This document shows, one piece after another, positions 27,763 to 36,029 of a DNA stretch of 64,000 bases. A model generated the notes under the pieces. That model saw only the letters and a program-made list of their open reading frames with translations. It ran no database searches and was not told where the DNA came from. Within the stretch, counting starts at the first letter, position 1. Every line of letters begins with the position of its first letter. This stretch comes from JAOBAU01 sp034667465 (GTDB lineage Bacteria; Acidobacteriota; Thermoanaerobaculia; Gp7-AA8): NCBI GenBank assembly GCA_034667465.1, contig JAXDJV010000002.1, positions 682,001 to 746,000 of the forward strand, written 5' to 3'. A program made the position numbers and the translations under genes.

Positions 27763-29625
27763 ATGAGCGATCGCGACTTCGATGACAGCGATCAATTCGA
27801 CAGAACGGCGTCACTGCGCCGCACTGCGCCCGGCGCCGTGCAGGTCGTCGACAAGCGGCTGACCGAGCGCCGGCAGTCGAACGCGCGCATTCTCTCGGTC
27901 ACGATCGTCGTCATCGCGGTGCTGTATCTCGCGAAGCCGGTCGTGGTGCCGATCGCGCTGGCGATCCTCTTCGCGTTCCTCCTCACGCCGATCGTCTCCG
28001 TGCTCGAGCGAAGCTTCCTGCGCCGCAGTGGCGCGATCGTGTTGTCGCTCAGCATTGCCGTCGCCGCGCTTTCGCTCGGCGGCTGGTGGATCTATCAGCA
28101 GTTCAGCGAAGTAGCGAAAGAGTTCGCGGCCGCTGCATCGAGCGGTCATATCGAAGAGAAGCTGAAGTTCCTTCGCCGCAGCTCCGGCGGCACGCTCGCG
28201 GTCGTCGAACGGACGCTGCAGCGCGTCGCCGATTCGACCGAGAAGCAGGAACGTCCCGATCTCAAAGTTCGCGTGATTCCCGAGCGGCGCAACGTCGCCG
28301 ATCGCTACAAAACTGTGGCTCCGACCGTGGAGTTCGTCGCGTCGAGCTTCCTCGTCATCGTCCTCGTCTTCTTTTTGATGCAGGACCGCGAGCAGTTGCG
28401 CGACAAGATGCTGCGTCTCGCCGGCCGCGCGCATCTGACGGTGACGACGCAGGCGATCGGCGAGACGTCCGAACGAATCAGCCGTTACCTGTTGACCATC
28501 GCGTTACTCAACCTCGGGTTCGGTGTGCTCATCGGCGTCGGTCTCGCGTTGCTGCGCGTGCCTCACGCTCCGTTGTGGGGCGTGCTCGCCGGACTGCTGC
28601 GGTTCATTCCGTACGTCGGCGCCGTGCTGAGCGCGGCGTTGCCGACGTTTCTCTCGCTCGCTGTTTTTCCGAACTGGTACACATCGCTCGCCGTGCTGCT
28701 GCTGTTCGTGTTGAGCGATCAGCTGATCGGCGGTTTCATCGAACCGATCGTCGTCGGACATCGCGTCGGCGTTTCGCCGATCGCGCTGCTCGTCTCGGCA
28801 ATCTTCTGGGGCTGGCTCTGGGGACCGGTCGGACTGCTGCTGGCGACGCCGATCTCGGTCTGTCTCACGGTTGGCGGCGAGTTCATCCCGGCACTGCGGA
28901 TCTTCTCGATCATGTTCGGCACCGAGGATCCGCTCGAGGGCTATCTCAGTTTCTACAACCGTCTGCTGCTGCGCGATCGCACCGGCGCGATCGCCATCGC
29001 CGATCGTCACGCCGAGAGCGACACGATGGAGGAGATGTTCACCGATCTCTTCATCCCGACGCTGACGTTCGCGCAGGAAGAGCTGGAGCGGAAGCGGATC
29101 ACGACCGCGAACGATCACTTCATCAAGGACGTCATCCGCGAGCTGATCATCCGCTTCGGCGATCGCAACGCCGGCATGCCCGATCCGGAACGTCACATCG
29201 TCGCGGTGTCGGTCGCCGGCGAACGGCTGTCGCTCGGCACGCTGATGCTGACGCAGCTGTTGCGCAGCGAAGGCTACTCCGTCGATTACTTCACCGATCT
29301 GCCCGATCAGGAACTGCTGGCGTTCATCTCCGAAGTGCGGCCGGAAGCGGTGTTCGTGTCGTGCTCGAACTCGTCCCATCTCCAGGCCGGCTGGGCGCTC
29401 GTCGGCCTGATCTCGCAGACGTTCCCCGAGCTGATGATCGTGACCGGCGGCTCCGCATTCGCGAGCGATCGCGAGAAGACGCTGGCCGCCGGCGCGACGT
29501 ATGTGCCGTCAACGCTCGGCGAAGCAAAAGAAGATTTCCTGACGCGCCGCCGCAGCGCGCGACGGAAAGCGGGACGCAGCATGACGTTCAGCGGGACGCG
29601 ATTCCGCGTGCCGCCGCCGGCGTAG
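27763..29625 (+). CDS. AI-2E family permease fused to a cobalamin-binding-like module
   Basis: A 620-residue protein, about 250 longer than usual AI-2E permeases. Residues about 45-395 are the permease: helices near 45-85, a soluble loop, FVASSFLVIVLVFFLMQDRE, then FVLSDQLIGGFIEPIVVGHRVGVSP and FWGWLWGPVGLLLATP, the family signature. Residues about 425-475 (MFTDLFIPTLTFAQEELERK...ANDHFIKDVIRELI) resemble the helical cap of B12-binding modules. Residues about 485-595 (HIVAVSVAGERLSLGTLMLTQ...VDYFTDLP...MIVTGGSAF) resemble the Rossmann B12 domain. The DxHxxG cobalamin ligand reads ERLSLG and the cap Trp is Leu, so cobalamin binding is unlikely. The substrate is unknown. Confidence 0.85.
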   Translation: MSDRDFDDSDQFDRTASLRRTAPGAVQVVDKRLTERRQSNARILSVTIVVIAVLYLAKPVVVPIALAILFAFLLTPIVSVLERSFLRRSGAIVLSLSIAVAALSLGGWWIYQQFSEVAKEFAAAASSGHIEEKLKFLRRSSGGTLAVVERTLQRVADSTEKQERPDLKVRVIPERRNVADRYKTVAPTVEFVASSFLVIVLVFFLMQDREQLRDKMLRLAGRAHLTVTTQAIGETSERISRYLLTIALLNLGFGVLIGVGLALLRVPHAPLWGVLAGLLRFIPYVGAVLSAALPTFLSLAVFPNWYTSLAVLLLFVLSDQLIGGFIEPIVVGHRVGVSPIALLVSAIFWGWLWGPVGLLLATPISVCLTVGGEFIPALRIFSIMFGTEDPLEGYLSFYNRLLLRDRTGAIAIADRHAESDTMEEMFTDLFIPTLTFAQEELERKRITTANDHFIKDVIRELIIRFGDRNAGMPDPERHIVAVSVAGERLSLGTLMLTQLLRSEGYSVDYFTDLPDQELLAFISEVRPEAVFVSCSNSSHLQAGWALVGLISQTFPELMIVTGGSAFASDREKTLAAGATYVPSTLGEAKEDFLTRRRSARRKAGRSMTFSGTRFRVPPPA

Positions 29626-30006
29626 TCACCGTTTCTTCTTCTTCGCCGCGGTCAGCTGATGCGCGCGTTCCACGAACAGCGCGACCGTCTTCCAGTCCAG
29701 TCCCGTATCGAGCCGCACACCGATCCAGCCGCCCGGGCCGACATACGGCGGGCGATAGAAGTGCTTCGGGTCGCTGGCGATGAGCGTCGCCTGCACGCCC
29801 GGTTCGGCGTTGAGCCAGACGGACAGATGCGGATCGCCATGATGATGATTCGAGTACATCGCGAAGACGCGTCCCTTCACGCGAAACGTCGGCTCGCCCC
29901 ACGCGAGTTTTTCGGTCGCATCGGGAAGAGCGAGACAGGTCTCGCGCAGTTGCGGAAGGGGATCGGCGACTTTGCGCGGCGGCGCCTGCTTGCGTTTCGC
30001 CGCCAT
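29626..30006 (-). CDS. MmcQ/YjbR family protein
   Basis: A 126-residue protein from ATG 30006. The sequence LRETCLALPDATEKLAWGEPTFRVKGRVFAMY followed by HLSVWLNAEPG and YVGPGGWIGVRLDTGLDW is the YjbR-type CyaY-like fold. Members bind DNA or are of unknown function. It has Lys/Arg-rich ends. It starts five bases after the HIT gene stop and belongs to the operon prmC-HIT-yjbR. The longer open frame to 30549 is antisense to HIT in another frame and is not real. Confidence 0.8.
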   Translation of the reverse strand: MAAKRKQAPPRKVADPLPQLRETCLALPDATEKLAWGEPTFRVKGRVFAMYSNHHHGDPHLSVWLNAEPGVQATLIASDPKHFYRPPYVGPGGWIGVRLDTGLDWKTVALFVERAHQLTAAKKKKR

Positions 30007-30011
30007 CTGCG

Positions 30012-30365
30012 TCAGCCCGGAGGCCAGCCGAAGTTGCGTCCGCCGAGGATGTGGAAGTGGATGTGGAAGACCGTTTGTCCCGCCGCTTCGCCGTTGTTGA
30101 TGACGAGACGATAACCGTCGGAATCGAGGTGCAGATTGCGCGCGATCTGCGCGGCGCGCGTCAGCACGGTGCCGACCACCTGCGCGTCGGCGTCGGTGAG
30201 ATCGTCGAGACTCGGGATGTGTTTCCGCGGCACGACCAGCACGTGTGTCGGCGCCTGCGGATTGATGTCCTCGAACGCGACGACGTCCGCATCTTCGTGC
30301 ACTTTTTTCGCCGAGATCTCGCCGCTGGCAATGCGGCAGAAGAGACACCGATCGTTGCTCACCAT
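30012..30365 (-). CDS. HIT family hydrolase
   Basis: A 117-residue nucleotide-binding protein of the HINT branch. CLFCRIASGEISAKKVHEDADVVAFEDINP at the start gives a CxxC, THVLVVPRKHIPS is the substrate strand, and the catalytic histidine triad is GQTVFHIHFHILGGR near residue 105. It likely hydrolyses purine nucleoside phosphoramidates. The ATG at 30365 lies inside the end of prmC (7-base overlap). A TATCAT element seven bases upstream suggests a second, internal leaderless start in addition to operon transcription. Confidence 0.92.
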   Translation of the reverse strand: MVSNDRCLFCRIASGEISAKKVHEDADVVAFEDINPQAPTHVLVVPRKHIPSLDDLTDADAQVVGTVLTRAAQIARNLHLDSDGYRLVINNGEAAGQTVFHIHFHILGGRNFGWPPG

Positions 30366-31144
30366 GCGGGCGATGATACGACGACGCGCGCGATTCCGGC
30401 GAGGTCGGGAATGACCTCATCGACGCGGAACCGATGCGACTCCGCGATCGCGCGCACGGCCGCTTCCTGGCCGAATCCGATCTCCATCGCCAGCGTCGCT
30501 CGTCCCGCCTGCGCGAAGAGTTGCTCGATGATCTCCGTTCCCTCCGCACCAGGCGTCAGCGCCATGCGTGGCTCGTGTTCACGAACCTGCACTTCGAGTC
30601 CGTCGATGTCGTGCGCCGGGATGTATGGCGGATTCGAGACCACGACGTCGAAGTTGCCGCGCAGCGACGTGAGGACGTCGGACGCAGCAAGCCGCACGCG
30701 CGCGCCGAGCACATCGCGATTGCGTCGCGTCACTGCAAGCGCGCCGAGCGAACGATCGACGGCGACGACGTCGAGGTCGTAGCGTTCGAGTTTGAGCGTG
30801 ATGGCGATGCAGCCGCTGCCGGCGCCGACGTCGACGATACGCGCGTTGCGTGGCGCGACACGCAGCACCGCTTCGACGAGCAGCTCCGTCTCCGGACGCG
30901 GAACCAGCACGCGATCGTCGACGAGGAACTCGCGTCCGTAAAACTCGCAGCGCCCGCGGATGTACTGCATCGGCTCGCCGGCGATGCGTCGCTGCATCGC
31001 GGCGTCGATCGGCGCTTCGTCAACAAGTTGATCACCGTGTGCGAGGAGCCACGCGGTGGAACGACCGAGGAGGTCGGAGAGGAGGAGATCGACGTCGTTG
31101 CGATGCTCGCGATAGCGCGTGCGGAGAGAATCGATGGTGTGCAT
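30359..31144 (-). CDS. prmC: Release factor glutamine methyltransferase PrmC
   Basis: A 261-residue SAM-dependent enzyme that methylates the GGQ glutamine of peptide release factors. A helical N-terminal domain is followed by RGRCEFYGREFLVDDRVLVPRPETELLVEA, the SAM loop IVDVGAGSGCIAIT and the catalytic VVSNPPYIP. The start at ATG 31144 (MHTIDSLRTRYREH) is preferred. Nearby in-frame starts at 31147, 31153 and 31159 are possible, the last inside a palindrome. The open frame beyond that is translated repeat. It leads the operon with HIT and yjbR. Confidence 0.93.
   Translation of the reverse strand: MHTIDSLRTRYREHRNDVDLLLSDLLGRSTAWLLAHGDQLVDEAPIDAAMQRRIAGEPMQYIRGRCEFYGREFLVDDRVLVPRPETELLVEAVLRVAPRNARIVDVGAGSGCIAITLKLERYDLDVVAVDRSLGALAVTRRNRDVLGARVRLAASDVLTSLRGNFDVVVSNPPYIPAHDIDGLEVQVREHEPRMALTPGAEGTEIIEQLFAQAGRATLAMEIGFGQEAAVRAIAESHRFRVDEVIPDLAGIARVVVSSPAW
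30373..30378 (-). promoter_or_regulatory. -10 element TATCAT of the HIT gene
   Basis: On the minus strand TATCAT is seven bases before ATG 30365, inside the 3' end of prmC. Confidence 0.35.
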
Positions 31145-31154
31145 CACGCCCATT

Positions 31155-31239
31155 GTCATCCCGAGCGTAGCGAGGGATCCGGGCGGGTGGGGCACGGCAG
31201 CGCGCGCCGCCCACCCGGATCCTTCGCTACTCAGGATGA
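31155..31239. repeat. HPERSEGSG-type palindrome
   Basis: Left arm GTCATCCCGAGCGTAGCGAG, right arm ending CTTCGCTACTCAGGATGAC with a two-base deletion relative to other copies. It sits between prmC and the ABC ATPase gene and supplies the latter's stop codon (TCATCCTGA on the minus strand). Confidence 0.9.
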
Positions 31240-31947
31240 CTCGTCGTACGTCAGCTCGAGAAACACATCCTCGAGCGCCCGATCATTCTTCAACTCCGAC
31301 GTCGTGCCGCGCGCGACGATCTTTCCGTGATTGATGATCGCGATCCGATCGCACACCGCCTCGGCAACACTCAGCGTATGCGTCGTAAGGAAAACGGTCT
31401 TGCCTTCCGACGCTAACCGCCGAAACAACAGTTTCACCTGTTTCTGCGCGAGCGCGTCGAGGCCGACCATCGGCTCGTCGATGATCAGCAGCGCGGGATC
31501 GTGCACCAGCGCCGACACGATCACGAGCTTCTGCTTCATTCCGTGCGAAAGGTTTTCGATTCGTGCGTCGGTCCAGTCGGCGAGTCCGAAGTAGCGAAGC
31601 AGCTCGACCGCGCGCGGCTCGCATTCGCTCCACTCTTTCGAATAGAGATTCGTCACGAACTGCAGCAGCTCGCGGCCGGTCAGCTTCTCGTAGAGATACG
31701 GACGATCGGGGATGTAGCCCATCAGCGACTTCGCGCGCGTGCCGTCGGCGATGACGTCGATGCCATCGACGAGCACGTCGCCGGTGGTCGGCAGCGAGAG
31801 TCCGGCAAGGATGCGGATCGTCGTCGTTTTGCCGGCGCCGTTTGGCCCGAGGAAGCCGAAAATCTCGCCGCGCGCAACCGTGAGCGAGAGATCGTCGACC
31901 GCGGTGAAGTCGCCGTAGCGCTTCGTCAGATTGCGGATTTCGATCAT
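31231..31947 (-). CDS. ABC transporter ATP-binding protein
   Basis: A 238-residue ATPase of the multidrug/gliding-type exporter family. Walker A is GPNGAGKTTT near residue 38, the Q-loop region is MGYIPDRPYLYEKLTG, the signature is NLSHGMKQKLVI, Walker B is ALLIIDEPMVGLD and the H-loop FLTTHTLSVAEAV. The start is ATG 31947 (MIEIRNLTKRYGD); a TTG at 31959 is possible. No permease gene is adjacent, so the partner is elsewhere or unlinked. The last residues (DESS) and stop fall in a palindrome. Confidence 0.92.
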   Translation of the reverse strand: MIEIRNLTKRYGDFTAVDDLSLTVARGEIFGFLGPNGAGKTTTIRILAGLSLPTTGDVLVDGIDVIADGTRAKSLMGYIPDRPYLYEKLTGRELLQFVTNLYSKEWSECEPRAVELLRYFGLADWTDARIENLSHGMKQKLVIVSALVHDPALLIIDEPMVGLDALAQKQVKLLFRRLASEGKTVFLTTHTLSVAEAVCDRIAIINHGKIVARGTTSELKNDRALEDVFLELTYDESS

Positions 31948-32026
31948 TCGGGCGGGCAAAGGGTATCATCCGGCGGAAGCCGGATCGATCATCCGGCGCG
32001 AGGCGGCGTGCCCGGCGGGCGCAGCC

Positions 32027-32052
32027 GCAACTTTCCGATTCCGAGGCCGTAA
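32027..32052 (+). promoter_or_regulatory. Possible ECF-type promoter before the sigma operon
   Basis: GCAACTT (32027-32033) and CGTAA (32048-32052), 14 bases apart, resemble the AAC-type -35 and CGTx -10 of ECF promoters and lie just before ATG 32059. Autoregulation would be usual for such a sigma/anti-sigma pair. The match is weak. Confidence 0.25.
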
Positions 32053-32058
32053 GAGCAG

Positions 32059-32646
32059 ATGGCGCAGGCAGAGCAACTCGACGATCGGGGACTCGTTTCC
32101 CGCATTCTCGAGGGCGACCGCGACCGATTCACGGAGCTGGTGAAGCGCTATGAAAAGCGCGTCGTCAACTACGTCTATCGAATCACGCATCGTTACGAAG
32201 AAGCTCATGACCTCGCGCAGGAAATCTTCGTGAAGGTCTTCCTCGCCCTCGATCGATACGACCCGAAGTACCAGTTTTCGACCTGGCTGTTTCGGATCGC
32301 GCAGAACAGCGCCATCGACGCACTGAGGAAGAAGAGCGTTGCCGAGGTGCCGCTGGCACGTCCCGCGACGGACGAGGAAGGGGCGAAGGATCGCGAGTTC
32401 GCCGACCACGGCGTCTCGCCGTATCGCGCGCTGAAGAACAAACAACTGAGCGCCGCGATCGACGACGCCGTATTAAGACTGCCGGCTGATTATCGCGAGC
32501 TCATTCAACTCCGGCATTTCGCCGAGCTCTCCTACGAAGAAATCGCTTCGATGAAGAAGCTCCCACTCGGCACCGTGAAGAATAAACTTTTCCGGGCGCG
32601 TAATCTGCTGAAGGACGCGCTCGACCATTACGTGGAACCGCTATGA
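32059..32646 (+). CDS. ECF (sigma-E type) RNA polymerase sigma factor
   Basis: A 195-residue sigma-70 family factor with only regions 2 and 4. Region 2 is FTELVKRYEKRVVNYVYRIT...DLAQEIFVKVFLAL and STWLFRIAQNSAIDALRKK. Region 4 is LPADYRELIQLRHFAELSYEEIASMKKLPLGTVKNKLFRAR with its helix-turn-helix. The linker between them is long (about 35 residues). Its stop overlaps the start of the downstream anti-sigma-like gene by four bases, so they are translated together. It probably responds to an envelope signal through that partner. Confidence 0.94.
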   Translation: MAQAEQLDDRGLVSRILEGDRDRFTELVKRYEKRVVNYVYRITHRYEEAHDLAQEIFVKVFLALDRYDPKYQFSTWLFRIAQNSAIDALRKKSVAEVPLARPATDEEGAKDREFADHGVSPYRALKNKQLSAAIDDAVLRLPADYRELIQLRHFAELSYEEIASMKKLPLGTVKNKLFRARNLLKDALDHYVEPL

Positions 32647-33080
32647 ACGAAGGCTGCCAGCGGTACATCGAAGATCCGGAAGCGAATGCGTCGCACCTCG
32701 AAACGTGCGACGCCTGCCGCGCGCTGTTCGGCGAGCTCGGAGCTCCGCCGCCGGCGCCTCGCCCGATTTCCGTCGATGAGCTGCCGCTTGCAGGATGGGA
32801 AGGCGCATCGCATCGCGCGTGGCCGCTCGTCGTTGCCGGTCTGGTGCTGCTCGCCGGAATCGCCGGTGTGCTCTTCGCGATCGCCGGCATCTCGCCGCGC
32901 GTGCTCTTCGCGCAACTGCCGTCGCTCGACGTGATGGCCAGTCTGATTCGCGGCGGCGGCGCATTCGTGCAGAACGCTCCGATGGGCTGGCAGGTCGGCA
33001 TCGGCATCGGCTTCCTCGTCATCAATACGATTCTTTACGTGCTGCTTCGCCGCGCGCCGCGAGGTGTCGATGCGGCGTAG
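32643..33080 (+). CDS. Membrane anti-sigma-like protein with a zinc-finger motif
   Basis: A 145-residue protein. The N-terminus holds ASHLETCDACRALFGEL, a His-x3-Cys-x2-Cys motif typical of zinc-containing anti-sigma domains. Two hydrophobic segments follow (about residues 62-82, PLVVAGLVLLAGIAGVLFAI, and 112-135, VGIGIGFLVINTILYVLL). The anti-sigma domain would be cytoplasmic and hold the sigma factor encoded just upstream. The start overlaps the sigma stop (ATGA). The domain is short, so this is an inference from motif and position. Confidence 0.8.
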   Translation: MNEGCQRYIEDPEANASHLETCDACRALFGELGAPPPAPRPISVDELPLAGWEGASHRAWPLVVAGLVLLAGIAGVLFAIAGISPRVLFAQLPSLDVMASLIRGGGAFVQNAPMGWQVGIGIGFLVINTILYVLLRRAPRGVDAA

Positions 33081-33924
33081 CGTGATGTTCCTCGCGTTGC
33101 TCGCGACGCTGATCGCGCCACTCGCCGCGGCGTCGAGCGGCAGCGGACTGCAGTCGTTCGGTCACAGCGTGACGATCGATCAGCCGGTGAAAGGCGACGT
33201 GCAGGTTTACGGCGGCGCGGCGACGGTGCGCGACATCATCGACGGCGACCTCTTCGTCTTCGGTGACGGCGTGACGTTCGAAGGCAACGGCCGCGTGACC
33301 GGCAACGTCATCTACTTCGGCGGCCAGGTGACCAACAGGGAAGGTCGCATCGGCGGACGGCTCTATTCGCCGACGTCGTTCGAAAGCGCGGCCGCGGCGA
33401 TGACGCGCAGTGCCGTGATTCTTTCGCTGCTCGTGGTGTGGCTGATCGCAGCGGTGATTCTCGCGCTGATGAGCGGCCGCGAATTGCGGCTGTCGTCGGT
33501 CGAACTGCGCGCCAGTGCGCTGCACTGCTTCGCGCTCGGCCTCGTCGCGCTGACGAGTTTCGTGCTGAGCGCGATCGTCTTCAGTTACCTGATTCCGTAT
33601 CTCATCGGCATTCCGCTGCTCGCCGCGCTCGGCGTCTTCGCGATGCTGACGAAGGTGTACGGAACGATCGCGGTCTTCCACGCGGTCGGCACGCTCGTCG
33701 CCGGCTCGAAGACGCGCGATCAGCTTGCGCGTCGCAAGTGGCTGCGCGGCGATCTCGCAATGGTCGTCGTCGGGCTGCTGATCCTCGGCGCGATCCGGAT
33801 GCTGCCGGTCATCGGTCCGCTTGTGTGGGGCGGCGCGTCAGTGTTCGGCGTCGGCGTCGCGCTGGCGACGAAGTTCGGCAGACGCGAGCCGTGGTTCCTG
33901 GTGTGGCGTCCCGCGGACGCGTGA
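33070..33924 (+). CDS. Bactofilin-like polymer domain fused to membrane helices
   Basis: A 284-residue protein with a signal peptide (MRRSVMFLALLATLIAPLAA). Residues about 25-100 form a right-handed beta-helix-like repeat (SVTIDQPVKGDVQVYGGAATVRDIIDGDL, VTFEGNGRVTGNVIYFGGQV), as in polymer-forming bactofilin or DUF583-like domains. After that come four hydrophobic helices (about 113-135, 155-180, 180-210, 230-270). ATG 33070 is chosen because GAGG lies five bases upstream. The gene overlaps the anti-sigma gene by 11 bases, so it is third in the sigma operon. It ends just before a palindrome. Confidence 0.78.
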   Translation: MRRSVMFLALLATLIAPLAAASSGSGLQSFGHSVTIDQPVKGDVQVYGGAATVRDIIDGDLFVFGDGVTFEGNGRVTGNVIYFGGQVTNREGRIGGRLYSPTSFESAAAAMTRSAVILSLLVVWLIAAVILALMSGRELRLSSVELRASALHCFALGLVALTSFVLSAIVFSYLIPYLIGIPLLAALGVFAMLTKVYGTIAVFHAVGTLVAGSKTRDQLARRKWLRGDLAMVVVGLLILGAIRMLPVIGPLVWGGASVFGVGVALATKFGRREPWFLVWRPADA

Positions 33925-33925
33925 C

Positions 33926-34017
33926 GTCATCCTGAGCGTAGCGAAGGATCCGGGCGGTGGGACTCGCCGCTGTAACGTGCGCCGCCCACCCGGATCCCTC
34001 GCTACGCTCGGGATGAC
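33926..34017. repeat. HPERSEGSG-type palindrome
   Basis: GTCATCCTGAGCGTAGCGAA at left and CTCGCTACGCTCGGGATGAC at right, with a GC-rich centre. It lies between two convergent genes; its right end encodes the last residues and stop of the AlkD-like protein. Confidence 0.92.
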
Positions 34018-34718
34018 AGGTAGGCCTTTCGCAGCTCCTCCGGAAACTTCTCGATCGCGTATCGCAACATCGTGCGCGGCATCGACGTCGCGTGCTCATC
34101 AAGAAACGCCAGCAGCCGCGCGCGATCGCGATTGCCGACTTCGCGCAGCATCCAGCCAACCGCTTTGTGAATCAGATCCTCGCGATCGCGAAGCAGCAAA
34201 GCCGCGAGTGAAAGCGTCTCATCGAAGTCGCCCTGCCGGATGAAGTGCTGCGTCGCGATGATCGCGATCCGTCGTTCCCACAGGCTCTTCGACTTCGCAA
34301 GCTTGCGCAGCGGTGCGAGCGAACGCTCGAACAAATGCGCGCCGACGATTTGCGGCGCGGAGGTGTCGACGAGGTCCCAGTTGTTGATGAACTTCGTGTT
34401 CGCGAGATAGAGCGCGTAGATCGCGTCGCGATCGCCGCGTTTGTACTGCTCGGTGAGAATCACGACGGCGAGCAGCCGCTCTTCGTGCCATTTGGAATGG
34501 AGCAGCGGCAGCAGTTCGTCGCGAGTCAGCGAACGAAATTCGCGAACGACCGTGCGCAGGTTCGGCACGCTGACGCCCAGGAACTCGTCGCCTTCGCCGT
34601 ACTGGCCGGCGCCTGTTTTGAAGAATCGGCGGTTGACGGCGGCGCGCTCTTCGCTCGCGAAGTCGCGCAGCCGCCGCGCCGCTTCAGATGTTCTCGACGA
34701 TCGCGCGGCCGAACTCAC
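34002..34718 (-). CDS. DNA alkylation repair protein (AlkD-like HEAT-repeat glycosylase)
   Basis: A 238-residue helical-repeat protein. FFKTGAGQYGEGDEFLGVSVPNLR near residue 35, SKWHEERLLAVVILTEQY near 85, NWDLVDTSAPQIVG near 120 and LLRDREDLIHKAVGWMLREVGNRD near 180 match the AlkD/DNA-alkylation-repair family, including the Trp-Asp-Asp-type positions. It removes N3- or N7-alkylated bases. The start is probably GTG 34718, inside the end of icd (35-base overlap); no ATG fits. The C-terminal LSSRA and stop are encoded by the palindrome at 33926-34017. Confidence 0.87.
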   Translation of the reverse strand: MSSAARSSRTSEAARRLRDFASEERAAVNRRFFKTGAGQYGEGDEFLGVSVPNLRTVVREFRSLTRDELLPLLHSKWHEERLLAVVILTEQYKRGDRDAIYALYLANTKFINNWDLVDTSAPQIVGAHLFERSLAPLRKLAKSKSLWERRIAIIATQHFIRQGDFDETLSLAALLLRDREDLIHKAVGWMLREVGNRDRARLLAFLDEHATSMPRTMLRYAIEKFPEELRKAYLSSRA

Positions 34719-35913
34719 TGGTGGAGACCTTCGTCGCCCCTTCCATCATCCGCTCGAGGTCGTACGTCACCTTCTTCTGCAGAATGGTTTTGGCGATGGC
34801 GCTTTCGATCGCGTCAGCCGCTTCGTACCACTTCATGTGCCGAAGCATCATCACGCCGGAAAGGATCAGCGAGCCGGGATTGATCATGTCTTTGCCGGCG
34901 TACTTCGGCGCGGTGCCGTGTGTTGCTTCGAAAATCGCCACTTCATCCGATTCGTTCGAGCCGGGCGCGATACCGAGGCCGCCGACCTGCGCCGCGAGCG
35001 CGTCGGAAAGATAGTCGCCGTTGAGGTTCGTCGTGGCGATCACCGAATACTCCGACGGCCGCAGCAGCACCTGTTGGAACATCGAGTCGGCGATGCGATC
35101 CTTGATGACGATCTTTCCTTCGGGCGCCGGTCCGTTCAGCTCCGCTTCGGTGATCGTGATGTCGCCGAATTCTTCCTTCGCCAGTTCGTATCCCCAGTCC
35201 TTAAACCCACCCTCGGTGAACTTCATGATGTTGCCTTTGTGAACGAGCGTGACCGATTCGCGCTTCGTCGCGACCGCGTACTCGATCGCTTTGCGCACGA
35301 GCCGCTTCGAGCCGAACTCCGAGATCGGTTTGATGCCGATCGCGGAGCCTTCGCGAATCTTCGCGCCCGAGCGGCGCTCTATGTTGTTCAGGAAGCCGAT
35401 GATGCTCGTCGCCCCTTCCGAACCGGCCGGCCATTCGATGCCGGCGTATACGTCTTCGGTGTTCTCGCGGAAGATGACCATGTCGACCTTCTGCGGCTCC
35501 TTCACCGGCGAAGGAACGCCGTCGAAATAGCGCACCGGACGGACGCACGCGTAAAGGTCAAGTACTTGTCGAAGTGTGACGTTCAGCGAGCGGATGCCGC
35601 CGCCGACCGGCGTCGCGAGCGGACCTTTGATCGAGACGCGATAGAACTGCAGCGCGTCGAGCGTCGCCTGCGGCAGATACTCGCCGAACTTTTCGTTTGC
35701 CTTGTCGCCCGCGAACACTTCGAACCAGTGCAGCTTTCGCTTTCCGCCGTAGATCTTTGCGACGGCGCCGTCGAGCACGTAGCTCGTGGCGCGCCAGATG
35801 TCGGGACCGGTGCCATCGCCTTCGATGTACGGAATGATTGGATCGTCAGGAACGATGAGGCGATTCGATTCGAAGCCGATGCGGGTGCCGGAGGTCGGTG
35901 TGCTGTCGCTCAT
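34684..35913 (-). CDS. icd: Isocitrate dehydrogenase, NADP-type
   Basis: A 409-residue TCA-cycle enzyme of the Escherichia coli type. IIPYIEGDGTGPDIW opens the fold, and GGGIRSLNVTLRQVLDLYACVRPV carries the substrate-binding Ser and Arg residues, the same Ser that IDH kinase phosphorylates in enterics. FRENTEDVYAGIEW, VTLVHKGNIMKFTEGGF and ATHGTAPKYAG also match. The start ATG 35913 has GGGGA upstream; a TTG at 35922 is possible. No kinase/phosphatase gene is nearby. A variant palindrome precedes the gene. Confidence 0.95.
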   Translation of the reverse strand: MSDSTPTSGTRIGFESNRLIVPDDPIIPYIEGDGTGPDIWRATSYVLDGAVAKIYGGKRKLHWFEVFAGDKANEKFGEYLPQATLDALQFYRVSIKGPLATPVGGGIRSLNVTLRQVLDLYACVRPVRYFDGVPSPVKEPQKVDMVIFRENTEDVYAGIEWPAGSEGATSIIGFLNNIERRSGAKIREGSAIGIKPISEFGSKRLVRKAIEYAVATKRESVTLVHKGNIMKFTEGGFKDWGYELAKEEFGDITITEAELNGPAPEGKIVIKDRIADSMFQQVLLRPSEYSVIATTNLNGDYLSDALAAQVGGLGIAPGSNESDEVAIFEATHGTAPKYAGKDMINPGSLILSGVMMLRHMKWYEAADAIESAIAKTILQKKVTYDLERMMEGATKVSTSEFGRAIVENI

Positions 35914-35923
35914 GTTCCCCAAG

Positions 35924-36029
35924 TTTATCCTGAGGAGCGGAGCGACGAAGGATCTCCGGTGCGACAGCGGGACCGTTGGCTCGTGCGCGGCTGTCGCACC
36001 GGAGATCCTTCGCTTCGCTCAGGATGAAG
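35924..36029. repeat. Palindrome, variant with GTGCGACAGC arms
   Basis: Left arm starts TTTATCCTGAGGAGCGGAGC, right arm ends CTTCGCTTCGCTCAGGATGAA, with GGATCTCCGGTGCGACAGC and its complement inside. The outer half is of the HPERSEGSG family; the inner half resembles the 22262 variant. It lies between icd and nfo. Confidence 0.88.
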
